Assembly (NCBI GenBank): GCA_039199225.1 | Contig: JBCCSZ010000178.1 | Coordinates: 1-16,164 of the forward strand | Direction: 5' to 3' | Length of the DNA stretch: 16,164 nt | Source of the DNA: JBCCSZ01 sp039199225 | GTDB lineage: Bacteria > Bacteroidota > Bacteroidia > Chitinophagales > Saprospiraceae | In this document: positions 8,930-14,392 of the stretch, one piece after another | How positions within the stretch are numbered: position 1 is the stretch's first letter | Layout of the letters: each line of letters opens with the position of its first letter | Notes under the pieces: generated by a model | Database searches by the model: none | Told to the model about the DNA's origin: nothing | What the model saw: only the letters and a program-made list of their open reading frames with translations | Program-made: the position numbers and the translations under genes

Positions 8930-9164
8930 TGGATTTGTTAGTTTTTATCAGGTGCGCAATATAAGCAGTTCGTAGCTATTGGGTTAACAATCAAGCTGGA
9001 GAGAAAGACTTCATACAAATTATTAGGTCATTTAAATTTTATGAACTGCCTAAGCATTGGCCAGTGCAATGTGTTTAATTGGGCTAGTAAGGGACTGGCG
9101 GGCCAAAAATAAAGTTTAGCAGCCTTATCTAATTCAATTGAAGTATGTTATTTTCGCATTAGGT

Positions 9165-10058
9165 ATGGAATTAATAGACAGCATTAGGATCAATTTCAGT
9201 CCGGACCAGCTTTTTTTGCTCAATATCTGCCTCGCCTTCTTGATGTTTGGGGTGGCGCTTGATATTAAGGTGCAAGACTTTCGGGACATCTTCAAGCAGC
9301 CTCGCGCTCCTTTCGTCGGGCTTTTCTCACAGCTCATTTTGCTACCGATACTCACCATTGTGTTGGTGTACCTCTTTGCGCCCCCTGCCAGTATTGCATT
9401 GGGTATGATTTTGATCAGCGTATGCCCGGGTGGCAACGTTTCCAATTTCATGGTACACATCGCTGGGGCTAACACAGCCCTTTCGGTGATGCTGACGTCC
9501 ATTGTGACGCTCGGCGCCGTTGTCATCACCCCCTTCAGCTTTACCTTTTGGAGTGAGTTGATTCCTGGGGCCACCAAATTGCAGCAGAGCATTGCGGTGA
9601 ATCCGACAGATATGGTTCGCACCATCATTTTACTGATATTCTTACCGCTGATTGCCGGCATGGCCCTCAATCATTTTTTGCCTAAACTAACGGAGAAGAT
9701 TCGCAAGCCCATCCGGACGCTTTCCATTGCCATCTTTTTGGGCTTTGTCGTAGCGGCTATGTACAGCAACTACGACAACATCATCAATTATGTAGGCTTG
9801 GTCTTTTTTATTGTCTTGATCCACAATACTTTGGGATTCCTACTCGGCTATTCTTTTGCACGCCTCAATAAGCTTAATCGGAGAGATGCCCGAGCGGTTT
9901 CCATCGAAACAGGCATTCAGAATTCCGGTCTGGCACTCATTCTCATCTTCAATTTCTTCAATGGCATCGGCGGAATGGCTATGATTGCGGCTTGGTGGGG
10001 TATTTGGCACCTCATCAGTGGATTCGGCCTGGCCAGTTGGTGGGCGCGCCGCAAATAG
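9165..10058 (+). CDS. Bile acid:sodium symporter (BASS) family transporter
   Basis: 297 residues from the ATG at 9165. An in-frame TTG at 9138 adds nine residues and is less likely. The protein is almost entirely hydrophobic, with about nine or ten membrane segments, as usual for this family. Diagnostic stretches are FLMFGVALDI in the first helices, SVCPGGNVSN (residues 85-94) at the first unwound helix crossing, and ETGIQNSGLA (248-257) at the second; in BASS structures these two regions form the sodium and substrate sites. A basic end (WWARRK) closes the protein. Bacterial members carry organic anions such as keto acids, pantoate or sulfonated compounds rather than bile acids, so the substrate stays open. 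The gene diverges from the GH3 gene across a 235-nt region and appears monocistronic, with a terminator at 10340-10375. Confidence 0.92.
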   Translation: MELIDSIRINFSPDQLFLLNICLAFLMFGVALDIKVQDFRDIFKQPRAPFVGLFSQLILLPILTIVLVYLFAPPASIALGMILISVCPGGNVSNFMVHIAGANTALSVMLTSIVTLGAVVITPFSFTFWSELIPGATKLQQSIAVNPTDMVRTIILLIFLPLIAGMALNHFLPKLTEKIRKPIRTLSIAIFLGFVVAAMYSNYDNIINYVGLVFFIVLIHNTLGFLLGYSFARLNKLNRRDARAVSIETGIQNSGLALILIFNFFNGIGGMAMIAAWWGIWHLISGFGLASWWARRK

Positions 10059-10339
10059 GCGAGCAGGTAATGAATGACCAAAGCTTTCGTTTTATTAGGA
10101 AAAATACTTATATTGACTGATGTATAATCCCATCCTTTGTTTTACTACAATCATTTAAGTCATGACAAGTCTATTGCAATTTACTGAACATGCATTCAAC
10201 ACCAGTTGTTTTTATTAAAGCTACAACTGTTGATCCGATGGTTAAATAGCAACCTAATCTAAAGCTAGCAGCAGAAGTTATAAACAATAGGCAGTCCTAA
10301 AAATATTCAAGACTAATCTTTTTCATGAGATTATGTTCG

Positions 10340-10375
10340 GAGGCAAGGTGCATTGTGACTTTGCCTCTTTCTTTT
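10340..10375 (+). terminator. Rho-independent terminator downstream of the BASS transporter
   Basis: GAGGCAAGGT (10340-10349) pairs with ACTTTGCCTC (10358-10367) to form a 10-bp stem with one G-U pair and an 8-nt loop, followed by TTTCTTTT. It is 282 nt past the transporter stop codon, so it ends either a long 3' untranslated region or a separate small transcript that starts in between. Confidence 0.8.
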
Positions 10376-10701
10376 GGCCTTTGCCGACCATCTTTTCACG
10401 CTCAACACCACCACCCTATCACACGGTTGATTCAGCAATCTACCCGACGCATGCTGTAGCACATGTAGTATCCATTGCCTGGGTATTGGTAACTCCTGGG
10501 AGCAGTTCCATCGTTATTGGGAAAGTCAGGAAGACAAAACGGATGGCTATGATTGGGATTAGAGCAAGACGCTGTACATAGGCTTTATGTACCCTTTTGG
10601 CAGCTGATCCGAAGCGTATTTTTGACCGTTCATTACCGAGTTGCTAAGACGGCTCAAAATCGTCTTAAAATCCGTTAAAAATATGTTAAAGACGAAATAA
10701 A

Positions 10702-10726
10702 GTTATGACATTGAAGTTATAACATC
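10702..10726 (+). repeat. Upstream tandem pair of an 11-nt GTTATAACATC-like element
   Basis: GTTATGACATT (10702-10712) and GTTATAACATC (10716-10726) start exactly 14 nt apart and lie 53-77 nt before the sigma gene start. A second pair with the same 14-nt period occurs just after the gene (11334-11358). The spacing and position suggest a binding site or ECF promoter element; no activity is shown. Confidence 0.55.
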
Positions 10727-10778
10727 GATTATTGTAGTAACGAAACCGAAATAGATCACCAGTTAAAGGAAAACAATT

Positions 10779-11306
10779 ATGAGTACCACAGAATTCACAG
10801 CTAACTTTGATCGAATTACCTCTGCCCTGCAGTCTTTCGCCTACAGCTTGACCAGTGACTCGGCCAAAGCCCAGGACCTTTTTCAGGAGACCGCACTGAG
10901 AGCCTTGAGCAACAAAGATAAATTCCACATTGGTACCAATTTTAAAGCATGGGTGATGACGATGATGAAAAACATCTTCATCAACGATTATCGTATGCGC
11001 CGCCGCAGGGCTACGCAAAGTGAACCAACCGGAAGCTACCTGCTGGACAACAACAGCGGTATTGCTAGTAACGGGGCCGTCTCAAATCTAACCAGTGATG
11101 AGTTGATGAAGTTGCTCAATGAGCTCAACGAGCAGTACCGCGTCCCATTTTGGAAGTACTATACTGGATTCAGCTATCAGGAGATTGCCGATGAGCTGGG
11201 CAAGCCACTTGGAACCATCAAAAGCCGCATTCACCACGCGCGCAAAAGCTTGCAAGACAAGATTTCAAACCGCTATGAGTTGAGACACAACCGCTTTGCC
11301 GCTTAG
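10779..11306 (+). CDS. ECF-type RNA polymerase sigma factor (sigma-70 family), stand-alone
   Basis: 175 residues, typical for an ECF sigma with only regions 2 and 4. Region 2 spans about 12-78 and includes AQDLFQETALRAL and GTNFKAWVMTMMKNIFINDYR, the core-binding and -10 recognition helices. A polar linker follows. Region 4 spans about 107-162, with the helix-turn-helix in FSYQEIADELGKPLGTIKSR. The GTNFKAW...NIFINDYR form is a recognisable Bacteroidota ECF type. The ATG at 10779 has a purine-rich AAAGGA segment at good distance. No anti-sigma gene follows directly: the next gene is 447 nt away and encodes a small soluble protein. Control may therefore be transcriptional or by a distant partner. 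The gene is bracketed by paired 11-nt repeats (10702-10726 and 11334-11358), which suggests autoregulation (inference). The target regulon is unknown. Confidence 0.93.
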   Translation: MSTTEFTANFDRITSALQSFAYSLTSDSAKAQDLFQETALRALSNKDKFHIGTNFKAWVMTMMKNIFINDYRMRRRRATQSEPTGSYLLDNNSGIASNGAVSNLTSDELMKLLNELNEQYRVPFWKYYTGFSYQEIADELGKPLGTIKSRIHHARKSLQDKISNRYELRHNRFAA

Positions 11307-11330
11307 TCTGCACTTTTTTTTGAATAAAAC

Positions 11331-11358
11331 GATGTTATAACATCATCGTTGTAACATT
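11331..11358. repeat. Perfect 14-bp palindrome and downstream pair of the 11-nt element
   Basis: GATGTTATAACATC (11331-11344) is a perfect palindrome. It contains one 11-nt element GTTATAACATC (11334-11344), and GTTGTAACATT (11348-11358) follows exactly 14 nt on. A 7-bp stem AACGATG/CATCGTT (11328-11334 with 11344-11350) overlaps them. The same motif with the same 14-nt period precedes the sigma gene. It could be an operator, an ECF promoter element or a remnant of a duplication. Confidence 0.55.
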
Positions 11359-11379
11359 AGAATTCAAAAGCTGGTCCCC

Positions 11380-11470
11380 GATATGGCCGCCTGTGTCGAA
11401 AAAAGTCTTTTTTCGATTGGGCAAAGCGCAAATTTACAGTAGTAACTTGCAGTTGCTTTTAGGCCATGTC
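11380..11470 (+). other. Candidate structured RNA (three-helix junction on paper)
   Basis: By eye, GATATGGCC (11380-11388) pairs with GGCCATGTC (11462-11470), giving 9 pairs with one G-U. Enclosed by it are a perfect hairpin CGAAAAAA-GTC-TTTTTTCG (11397-11415) and a longer stem made of AAAGC/GCTTT (11423-11427 with 11455-11459) and GCAA-TT-AC/GTAA-TTGC with one mismatch and one bulge (11428-11450). Together these would form a three-way junction. I do not recognise an RNA family, and the strand is uncertain because the pairing works almost equally on both. Confidence 0.3.
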
Positions 11471-11753
11471 GACAACTCTAAAAATGCTTCTTTTGGAGCG
11501 GCCTCACGGGAAATGTCTGCAAGCATACAAATGCCGCGATGCTTGCGTTTAAAGTGCCGAATAAAAAAAAGTCACGTAGGGGTGGTTACCTTCTTATAGT
11601 GTCAGAGTATTAAAGAGTGTAAGGAAGAAATAAACTTTTAAGAATACTTAACAATTTTTAACGATTCCTTAAGTGACCTAGAACAACAAAGCCCATTTTT
11701 TACAAGTTTAATGGGTACACAACTATCCGAAAACACACATTAAGACAAAAACA

Positions 11754-12032
11754 ATGAACAATCTACGAAACCTCAAACTGTGGCTTACAACTGAAATCAT
11801 AAATAAACAAAGTGACAACAATGTATTGCGTGCCATCCGTGACTTGATGAACACTGTCAAGGAGCAGGCAGGCAGGTTCCTGGAAATCATCGCCAATGAT
11901 CCCCAAAGCATCAGAGGAGGCATGGTTCGCCAAAAATACGCGATCCGCTACGAAAACTGCACGCTAGACCTCGACTTGATGACCAACCGGGTTACCAGAG
12001 AGCAATACTTGTCCAACTTCGACCTCCGTTGA
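11754..12032 (+). CDS. Small conserved-looking hypothetical protein, 92 aa
   Basis: I do not recognise this protein. It has 92 residues, is soluble and charged, with no signal peptide or membrane segment. The N-terminal half (about 2-50) should be mostly helical (NNLRNLKLWLTTEIINKQ, VLRAIRDLMNTVKEQAGRF). The C-terminal half is mixed and holds the single Cys in YENCTLDLDL. Support for a real gene: an ATG after an A-rich leader (ACAAAAACA), a frame that ends cleanly, and a perfect terminator 55 nt downstream (12088-12122), so the transcript is monocistronic. It follows the stand-alone ECF sigma gene on the same strand and shares a TTAAC-type doublet upstream with it, so it could belong to that regulon. 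No anti-sigma features are evident. Function unknown. Confidence 0.7.
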   Translation: MNNLRNLKLWLTTEIINKQSDNNVLRAIRDLMNTVKEQAGRFLEIIANDPQSIRGGMVRQKYAIRYENCTLDLDLMTNRVTREQYLSNFDLR

Positions 12033-12087
12033 GGTCTTCCCAAAACCAAATCTATATATACGAATTACAATTTCCCCCAAAACCGAT

Positions 12088-12122
12088 GCGTGAATTCTCC
12101 TCCCAGAATTCACGCTTTTTTT
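12088..12122 (+). terminator. Strong rho-independent terminator after the 92-aa gene
   Basis: GCGTGAATTC (12088-12097) and GAATTCACGC (12106-12115) form a perfect 10-bp stem with an 8-nt loop, followed by seven T (12116-12122). It is 55 nt beyond the stop codon at 12032 and immediately before the C-rich repeat array. Confidence 0.95.
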
Positions 12123-12135
12123 GCACCTCCTCCAC

Positions 12136-12220
12136 CCAATCACCGACCACCCAATAACCAAATCACCCGATCGCCCGACCACAAATCACCCGACCACCCG
12201 ATCACAGATCACCAAATCAC
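12136..12220. repeat. Degenerate 7-8-nt tandem repeat array 1 (GTGATTTG-like on the minus strand)
   Basis: Eleven consecutive units of 7 or 8 nt read on the plus strand as CCAATCAC, CGACCAC, CCAATAAC, CAAATCAC, CCGATCGC, CCGACCAC, AAATCAC, CCGACCAC, CCGATCAC, AGATCAC and CAAATCAC. The consensus is roughly NNRAYCAC, which is GTGATTTG or GTGGTCGG on the other strand. The array sits between the terminator of the 92-aa gene and the stop codon of the convergent SGNH lipoprotein gene. A second array of the same motif and orientation is at 15072-15151. There are no spacers, so it is not a CRISPR. Confidence 0.85.
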
Positions 12221-12237
12221 TCACCCCCCTCCCCTCA

Positions 12238-12951
12238 TCACAAAACCCTCCGAACCATCTCCCGCCAACGCCGATACCCCTCCGCATTCATGTGCAAACC
12301 ATCCTCCACAAATATGGTCGAATCCACACCACCGGACGGCAGTAACATAGCCGCACTACAGTCGAGATAATGCAAGTGATTATATTGGTCGATGTAGCGC
12401 TCGATCAGCTCTTCCCCTTCCCGAAATGCCGGCCACATTTCCCATCGAGCGATGGAAGGTTTCATAGAGATGTAAAAAATCTGTGTTTTGGGCAGCTTCA
12501 GGCGGATGCGGGCCATTAGGGCGGTAAATGATTCATAGACCTTTTGCGGCTTTGCACCAGCGGCAATATCGTTTTCGCCACAATAGAGAAAGATCGTATC
12601 TGGCCGATAAGGAAAAATAATCCGATTGGCATAATAACTGACTTCAGGTAGTGTAGAACCACCAAAACCGCGGTTGAGTACTTTCATGGGTGCCAGGTCT
12701 TCTGCCAGGCTGTTCCACAGTCGTATGCTCGAGCTGCCAATGAAGAGTATGCGGCTGGTATCAATGCCATTGCTTTGATCTTCTGCCTCGAAGGCTTGTA
12801 TTTCGGCTTCGAACCGGTCGAGTGGCTGGGGTGTTGCTTCTTCAGCTGGTTCGGTGGACGCCGCTGTAGGGTCGGAGGAAGACGAAGGTTCCTCTCCACA
12901 TGCTGCTAGAAAAAAGGCCGCAAGAAAGGCCAAAAGGGAGGATAGACGCAT
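12238..12951 (-). CDS. SGNH/GDSL-type hydrolase lipoprotein
   Basis: 237 residues from the ATG at 12951, chosen because MRLSSLLAFLAAFFLAAC then begins a lipoprotein signal peptide with lipobox LAAC and acylated C18; the frame extends 16 codons upstream without such features. A Ser/Pro/Glu/Thr-rich linker (about 19-45) precedes the catalytic domain. The SGNH blocks are FIGSSSIRLW (nucleophile probably S74; the usual Asp of GDS is Ser here), GFGGST (Gly of block II, about 95-100), GEND (G125, N127, D128) and DGLHMN (D217, H220). The family contains lipases, thioesterases and deacetylases of glycans or peptidoglycan; the substrate is not readable here. It is anchored in the envelope facing the periplasm or the surface. 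The gene diverges from the ECF sigma operon at 13108 across 156 nt, so it could be a target of that sigma factor (inference). Its stop codon borders repeat array 1. Confidence 0.9.
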   Translation of the reverse strand: MRLSSLLAFLAAFFLAACGEEPSSSSDPTAASTEPAEEATPQPLDRFEAEIQAFEAEDQSNGIDTSRILFIGSSSIRLWNSLAEDLAPMKVLNRGFGGSTLPEVSYYANRIIFPYRPDTIFLYCGENDIAAGAKPQKVYESFTALMARIRLKLPKTQIFYISMKPSIARWEMWPAFREGEELIERYIDQYNHLHYLDCSAAMLLPSGGVDSTIFVEDGLHMNAEGYRRWREMVRRVL

Positions 12952-13107
12952 TATATGGTGCTTTTTAGCGTGTGATTGTATCTGAATGAGAAAAGTCATG
13001 TTTTACTCCATCAACAGAAATATAGCATCTTTTTGCCGCATTGATGCAATATTCCAACCGCTGGTCAGTCTTTATTTGTAAACCATTGCGGACTTGATGT
13101 CCATACA

Positions 13108-13695
13108 ATGAAGAACCATCCCATCAATATGGAAAAGGTGATAGAACAGACGGAACAAAAGAAGTTGATCGAAGCCTGTCTGGCGGGCAATCGGGAGGCA
13201 CAATTTCGCCTGTATGCCCGCTATGCAAGCACGCTGCTCAATTCCGCCTATCGCATTGTCAACAATCGCGAAGATGCGAAAGACATTCTGCAAGATGCCT
13301 TTATCAAGGCGTTCCAGAATTTGAATACCTACCGCCGACAAACCAACTTGGAGGGATGGCTGCGCCGAATTGTCATCAATACGGCCATCAATTATGTAAA
13401 AAAGAAAAGATTGCTCATTTCTGGTGACTTGGATAAGGTCCTCCATCTCAAAGCCCAAGAGGCTGAAAGTGAGCCCTCCTGGAACCGCAACGTGGATGTT
13501 GAAACGGTCCACCAATGCTTGATGGAATTACCAACCGGATATCGGACAGTCTTATCTCTTTATCTACTGGAAGGATACGACCACCAGGAAATTTCCGACA
13601 TTATGGGTATATCCGTCTCCACCTCTTTGACACAATATGCCAGAGGCAAACGCAAGCTGGCTTCTATCATTCATAAAAGGCAACAACATGGATAG
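13108..13695 (+). CDS. ECF-type RNA polymerase sigma factor, first gene of a redox-linked operon
   Basis: 195 residues with the two ECF domains. Region 2 spans about 32-101 (YRIVNNREDAKDILQDAF, then LEGWLRRIVINTAINYVKKK). Region 4 spans about 132-187 (LPTGYRTVLSLYLLEGYDHQ, then EISDIMGISVSTSL and the basic recognition helix). The ATG at 13108 is used; a second ATG at 13129 would also leave both domains whole. The last 8 nt overlap the start of the next gene (ATG at 13688, sigma stop at 13693-13695), the usual arrangement for translational coupling of a sigma factor to its anti-sigma partner. It directs RNA polymerase to a small envelope-related regulon, which in such systems usually includes its own operon. 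I found no standard TTG/TAnnTTTG promoter in the 156-nt divergent gap, which would fit autoregulation. Confidence 0.94.
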   Translation: MKNHPINMEKVIEQTEQKKLIEACLAGNREAQFRLYARYASTLLNSAYRIVNNREDAKDILQDAFIKAFQNLNTYRRQTNLEGWLRRIVINTAINYVKKKRLLISGDLDKVLHLKAQEAESEPSWNRNVDVETVHQCLMELPTGYRTVLSLYLLEGYDHQEISDIMGISVSTSLTQYARGKRKLASIIHKRQQHG

Positions 13696-14368
13696 GCTAG
13701 AAGATTTCTTCCGGTCGAATCGCAAAGAATTTGACCGACTCAAAGCGGATGCCTCCATCTGGGAGGGCATCGAAAGCCGGCTAGAACCCGCTACCGAACC
13801 AGTACAAGCTCCCATCAGGCGCAGTTTGTGGAGCAACTATGGAGCCATTGCCGCCGCCTTGGCGCTGCTGGTTGTCGCTGCGCTGTGGCTGTATTCCCCA
13901 GCTCCAACGACGGTACCTCCTCTCAAAAGCCGCGTCGGACTTGAAGTGAACGATATATTTCCGGATATTGCACTCCGAGATCCCGACGGGGAGATCATAC
14001 CGCTCGCATCTTTGAAGGGCAAAATTGTTTTGGTAGAGTTCTGGGCCTCCTACAGTAAAATTTGTACCGAAGACCATTGCTACTTTTTCAAGCCCATTTA
14101 CAACGAATACAAAGACAAAGGCTTTGAAATATATGCCATTTCCGTCGATTCCAGCGCTGCCAGTTGGGTAGATGCCATCCAACGCGACGAACTAGACTGG
14201 TTGCAGGTTTCCGACTTGGAGGGCTTTCGCTCCCCCATGGTCGACCTGGTGGAGGACAATCAATTGCCGACCACCTACTTGCTGGACCAAAATGGCCGCA
14301 TCATTGCCAAAAACCTGGATGTCGAACTATTAGAAGATACACTCAGCCAGATTCTGGCTTTTAATTAA
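13688..14368 (+). CDS. Anti-sigma-like N-terminus, one membrane segment and degenerate TlpA/redoxin-like periplasmic domain
   Basis: 226 residues from the ATG at 13688, which overlaps the sigma stop. Residues 1-34 (MDRLEDFFRSNRKEFDRLKA...IWEGIESRL) look like the short cytoplasmic segment found in membrane partners of Bacteroidota ECF sigma factors. One membrane helix follows (about 51-69, YGAIAAALALLVVAALWLY) after basic IRR, giving an N-in, C-out topology. Residues about 82-226 form a thioredoxin-like domain of the TlpA/ResA/AhpC-TSA type: GLEVNDIFPDIALRDPDGE, LKGKIVLVEFWAS, YAISVD, the cis-Pro in LPTTYLLD (P194). The active site is altered: instead of WCxPC it reads W119-A-S-Y-S123-K-I-C126, so the first Cys is Ser. 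The only other Cys is C131. Family knowledge predicts an inner-membrane regulator or thiol-binding protein; a normal disulfide reductase is unlikely. I infer a sensor that restrains the sigma factor. A membrane-anchored non-regulatory redoxin is the alternative. Confidence 0.85.
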   Translation: MDRLEDFFRSNRKEFDRLKADASIWEGIESRLEPATEPVQAPIRRSLWSNYGAIAAALALLVVAALWLYSPAPTTVPPLKSRVGLEVNDIFPDIALRDPDGEIIPLASLKGKIVLVEFWASYSKICTEDHCYFFKPIYNEYKDKGFEIYAISVDSSAASWVDAIQRDELDWLQVSDLEGFRSPMVDLVEDNQLPTTYLLDQNGRIIAKNLDVELLEDTLSQILAFN

Positions 14369-14392
14369 TACTTAACAAACCACTATCTCAAG

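Larger units (their letters stand above)
10059..10778. other. 720-nt intergenic region between the transporter and the ECF sigma gene
   Basis: No convincing gene. From left to right it holds about 280 nt of AT-rich sequence with only very short ORFs; a strong plus-strand terminator (10340-10375); a more GC-rich stretch with coding-like composition but no plausible conserved frame (10376-10570); a small hairpin, GTACATA paired with TATGTAC (10574-10592); and the leader region of the sigma gene. That leader has competing TAAGACG/CGTCTTA hairpins (10645-10694), a GTTAA doublet (10674-10689) and a tandem pair of 11-nt elements (10702-10726). Confidence 0.6.
11307..11753. other. 447-nt intergenic region between the ECF sigma gene and the 92-aa gene
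   Basis: No supported protein gene; a 68-codon frame at 11393-11599 starts with GTG and looks like chance. The region holds an 8-T run straight after the sigma gene, the palindrome and paired 11-nt elements (11331-11358), a set of nested helices that could be a structured RNA (11380-11470), an 8-bp hairpin (11519-11546), and a TTAAC doublet (11648-11662) about 95 nt upstream of the next gene. I found no full TTG/TAnnTTTG promoter for the 92-aa gene. Confidence 0.6.

Noticed and set aside
9138..9164. TTG start nine codons upstream for the BASS transporter
   Set aside because: The ATG at 9165 is a stronger start and the extra residues have no family support.
10333..10581. 82-codon plus-strand frame
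   Set aside because: Its start lies just before and across a rho-independent terminator hairpin and the product has no recognisable features.
11313..11320. 8-T run after the stand-alone sigma gene as a terminator
   Set aside because: No stem precedes it. The palindrome lies after the T-run, not before it, so it does not form a plus-strand intrinsic terminator.
11393..11599. 68-codon plus-strand frame with a GTG start
   Set aside because: No ribosome binding site and an unconvincing protein; it overlaps the set of inverted repeats that better explains the region.
12136..12220. Possible CRISPR array
   Set aside because: The units are 7-8 nt, contiguous and degenerate, with no unique spacers and no cas genes nearby. 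It is a simple tandem repeat.
12090..12350. Plus-strand frames of 74-86 codons across the C-rich array
   Set aside because: They begin inside the terminator stem and encode Pro/His/Thr/Asn low-complexity sequence from the repeat. They overlap the SGNH stop region and are not genes.
13072..13515. 147-codon minus-strand frame opposite the second sigma gene
   Set aside because: Antisense to a clear ECF sigma factor; the protein has no recognisable domain.
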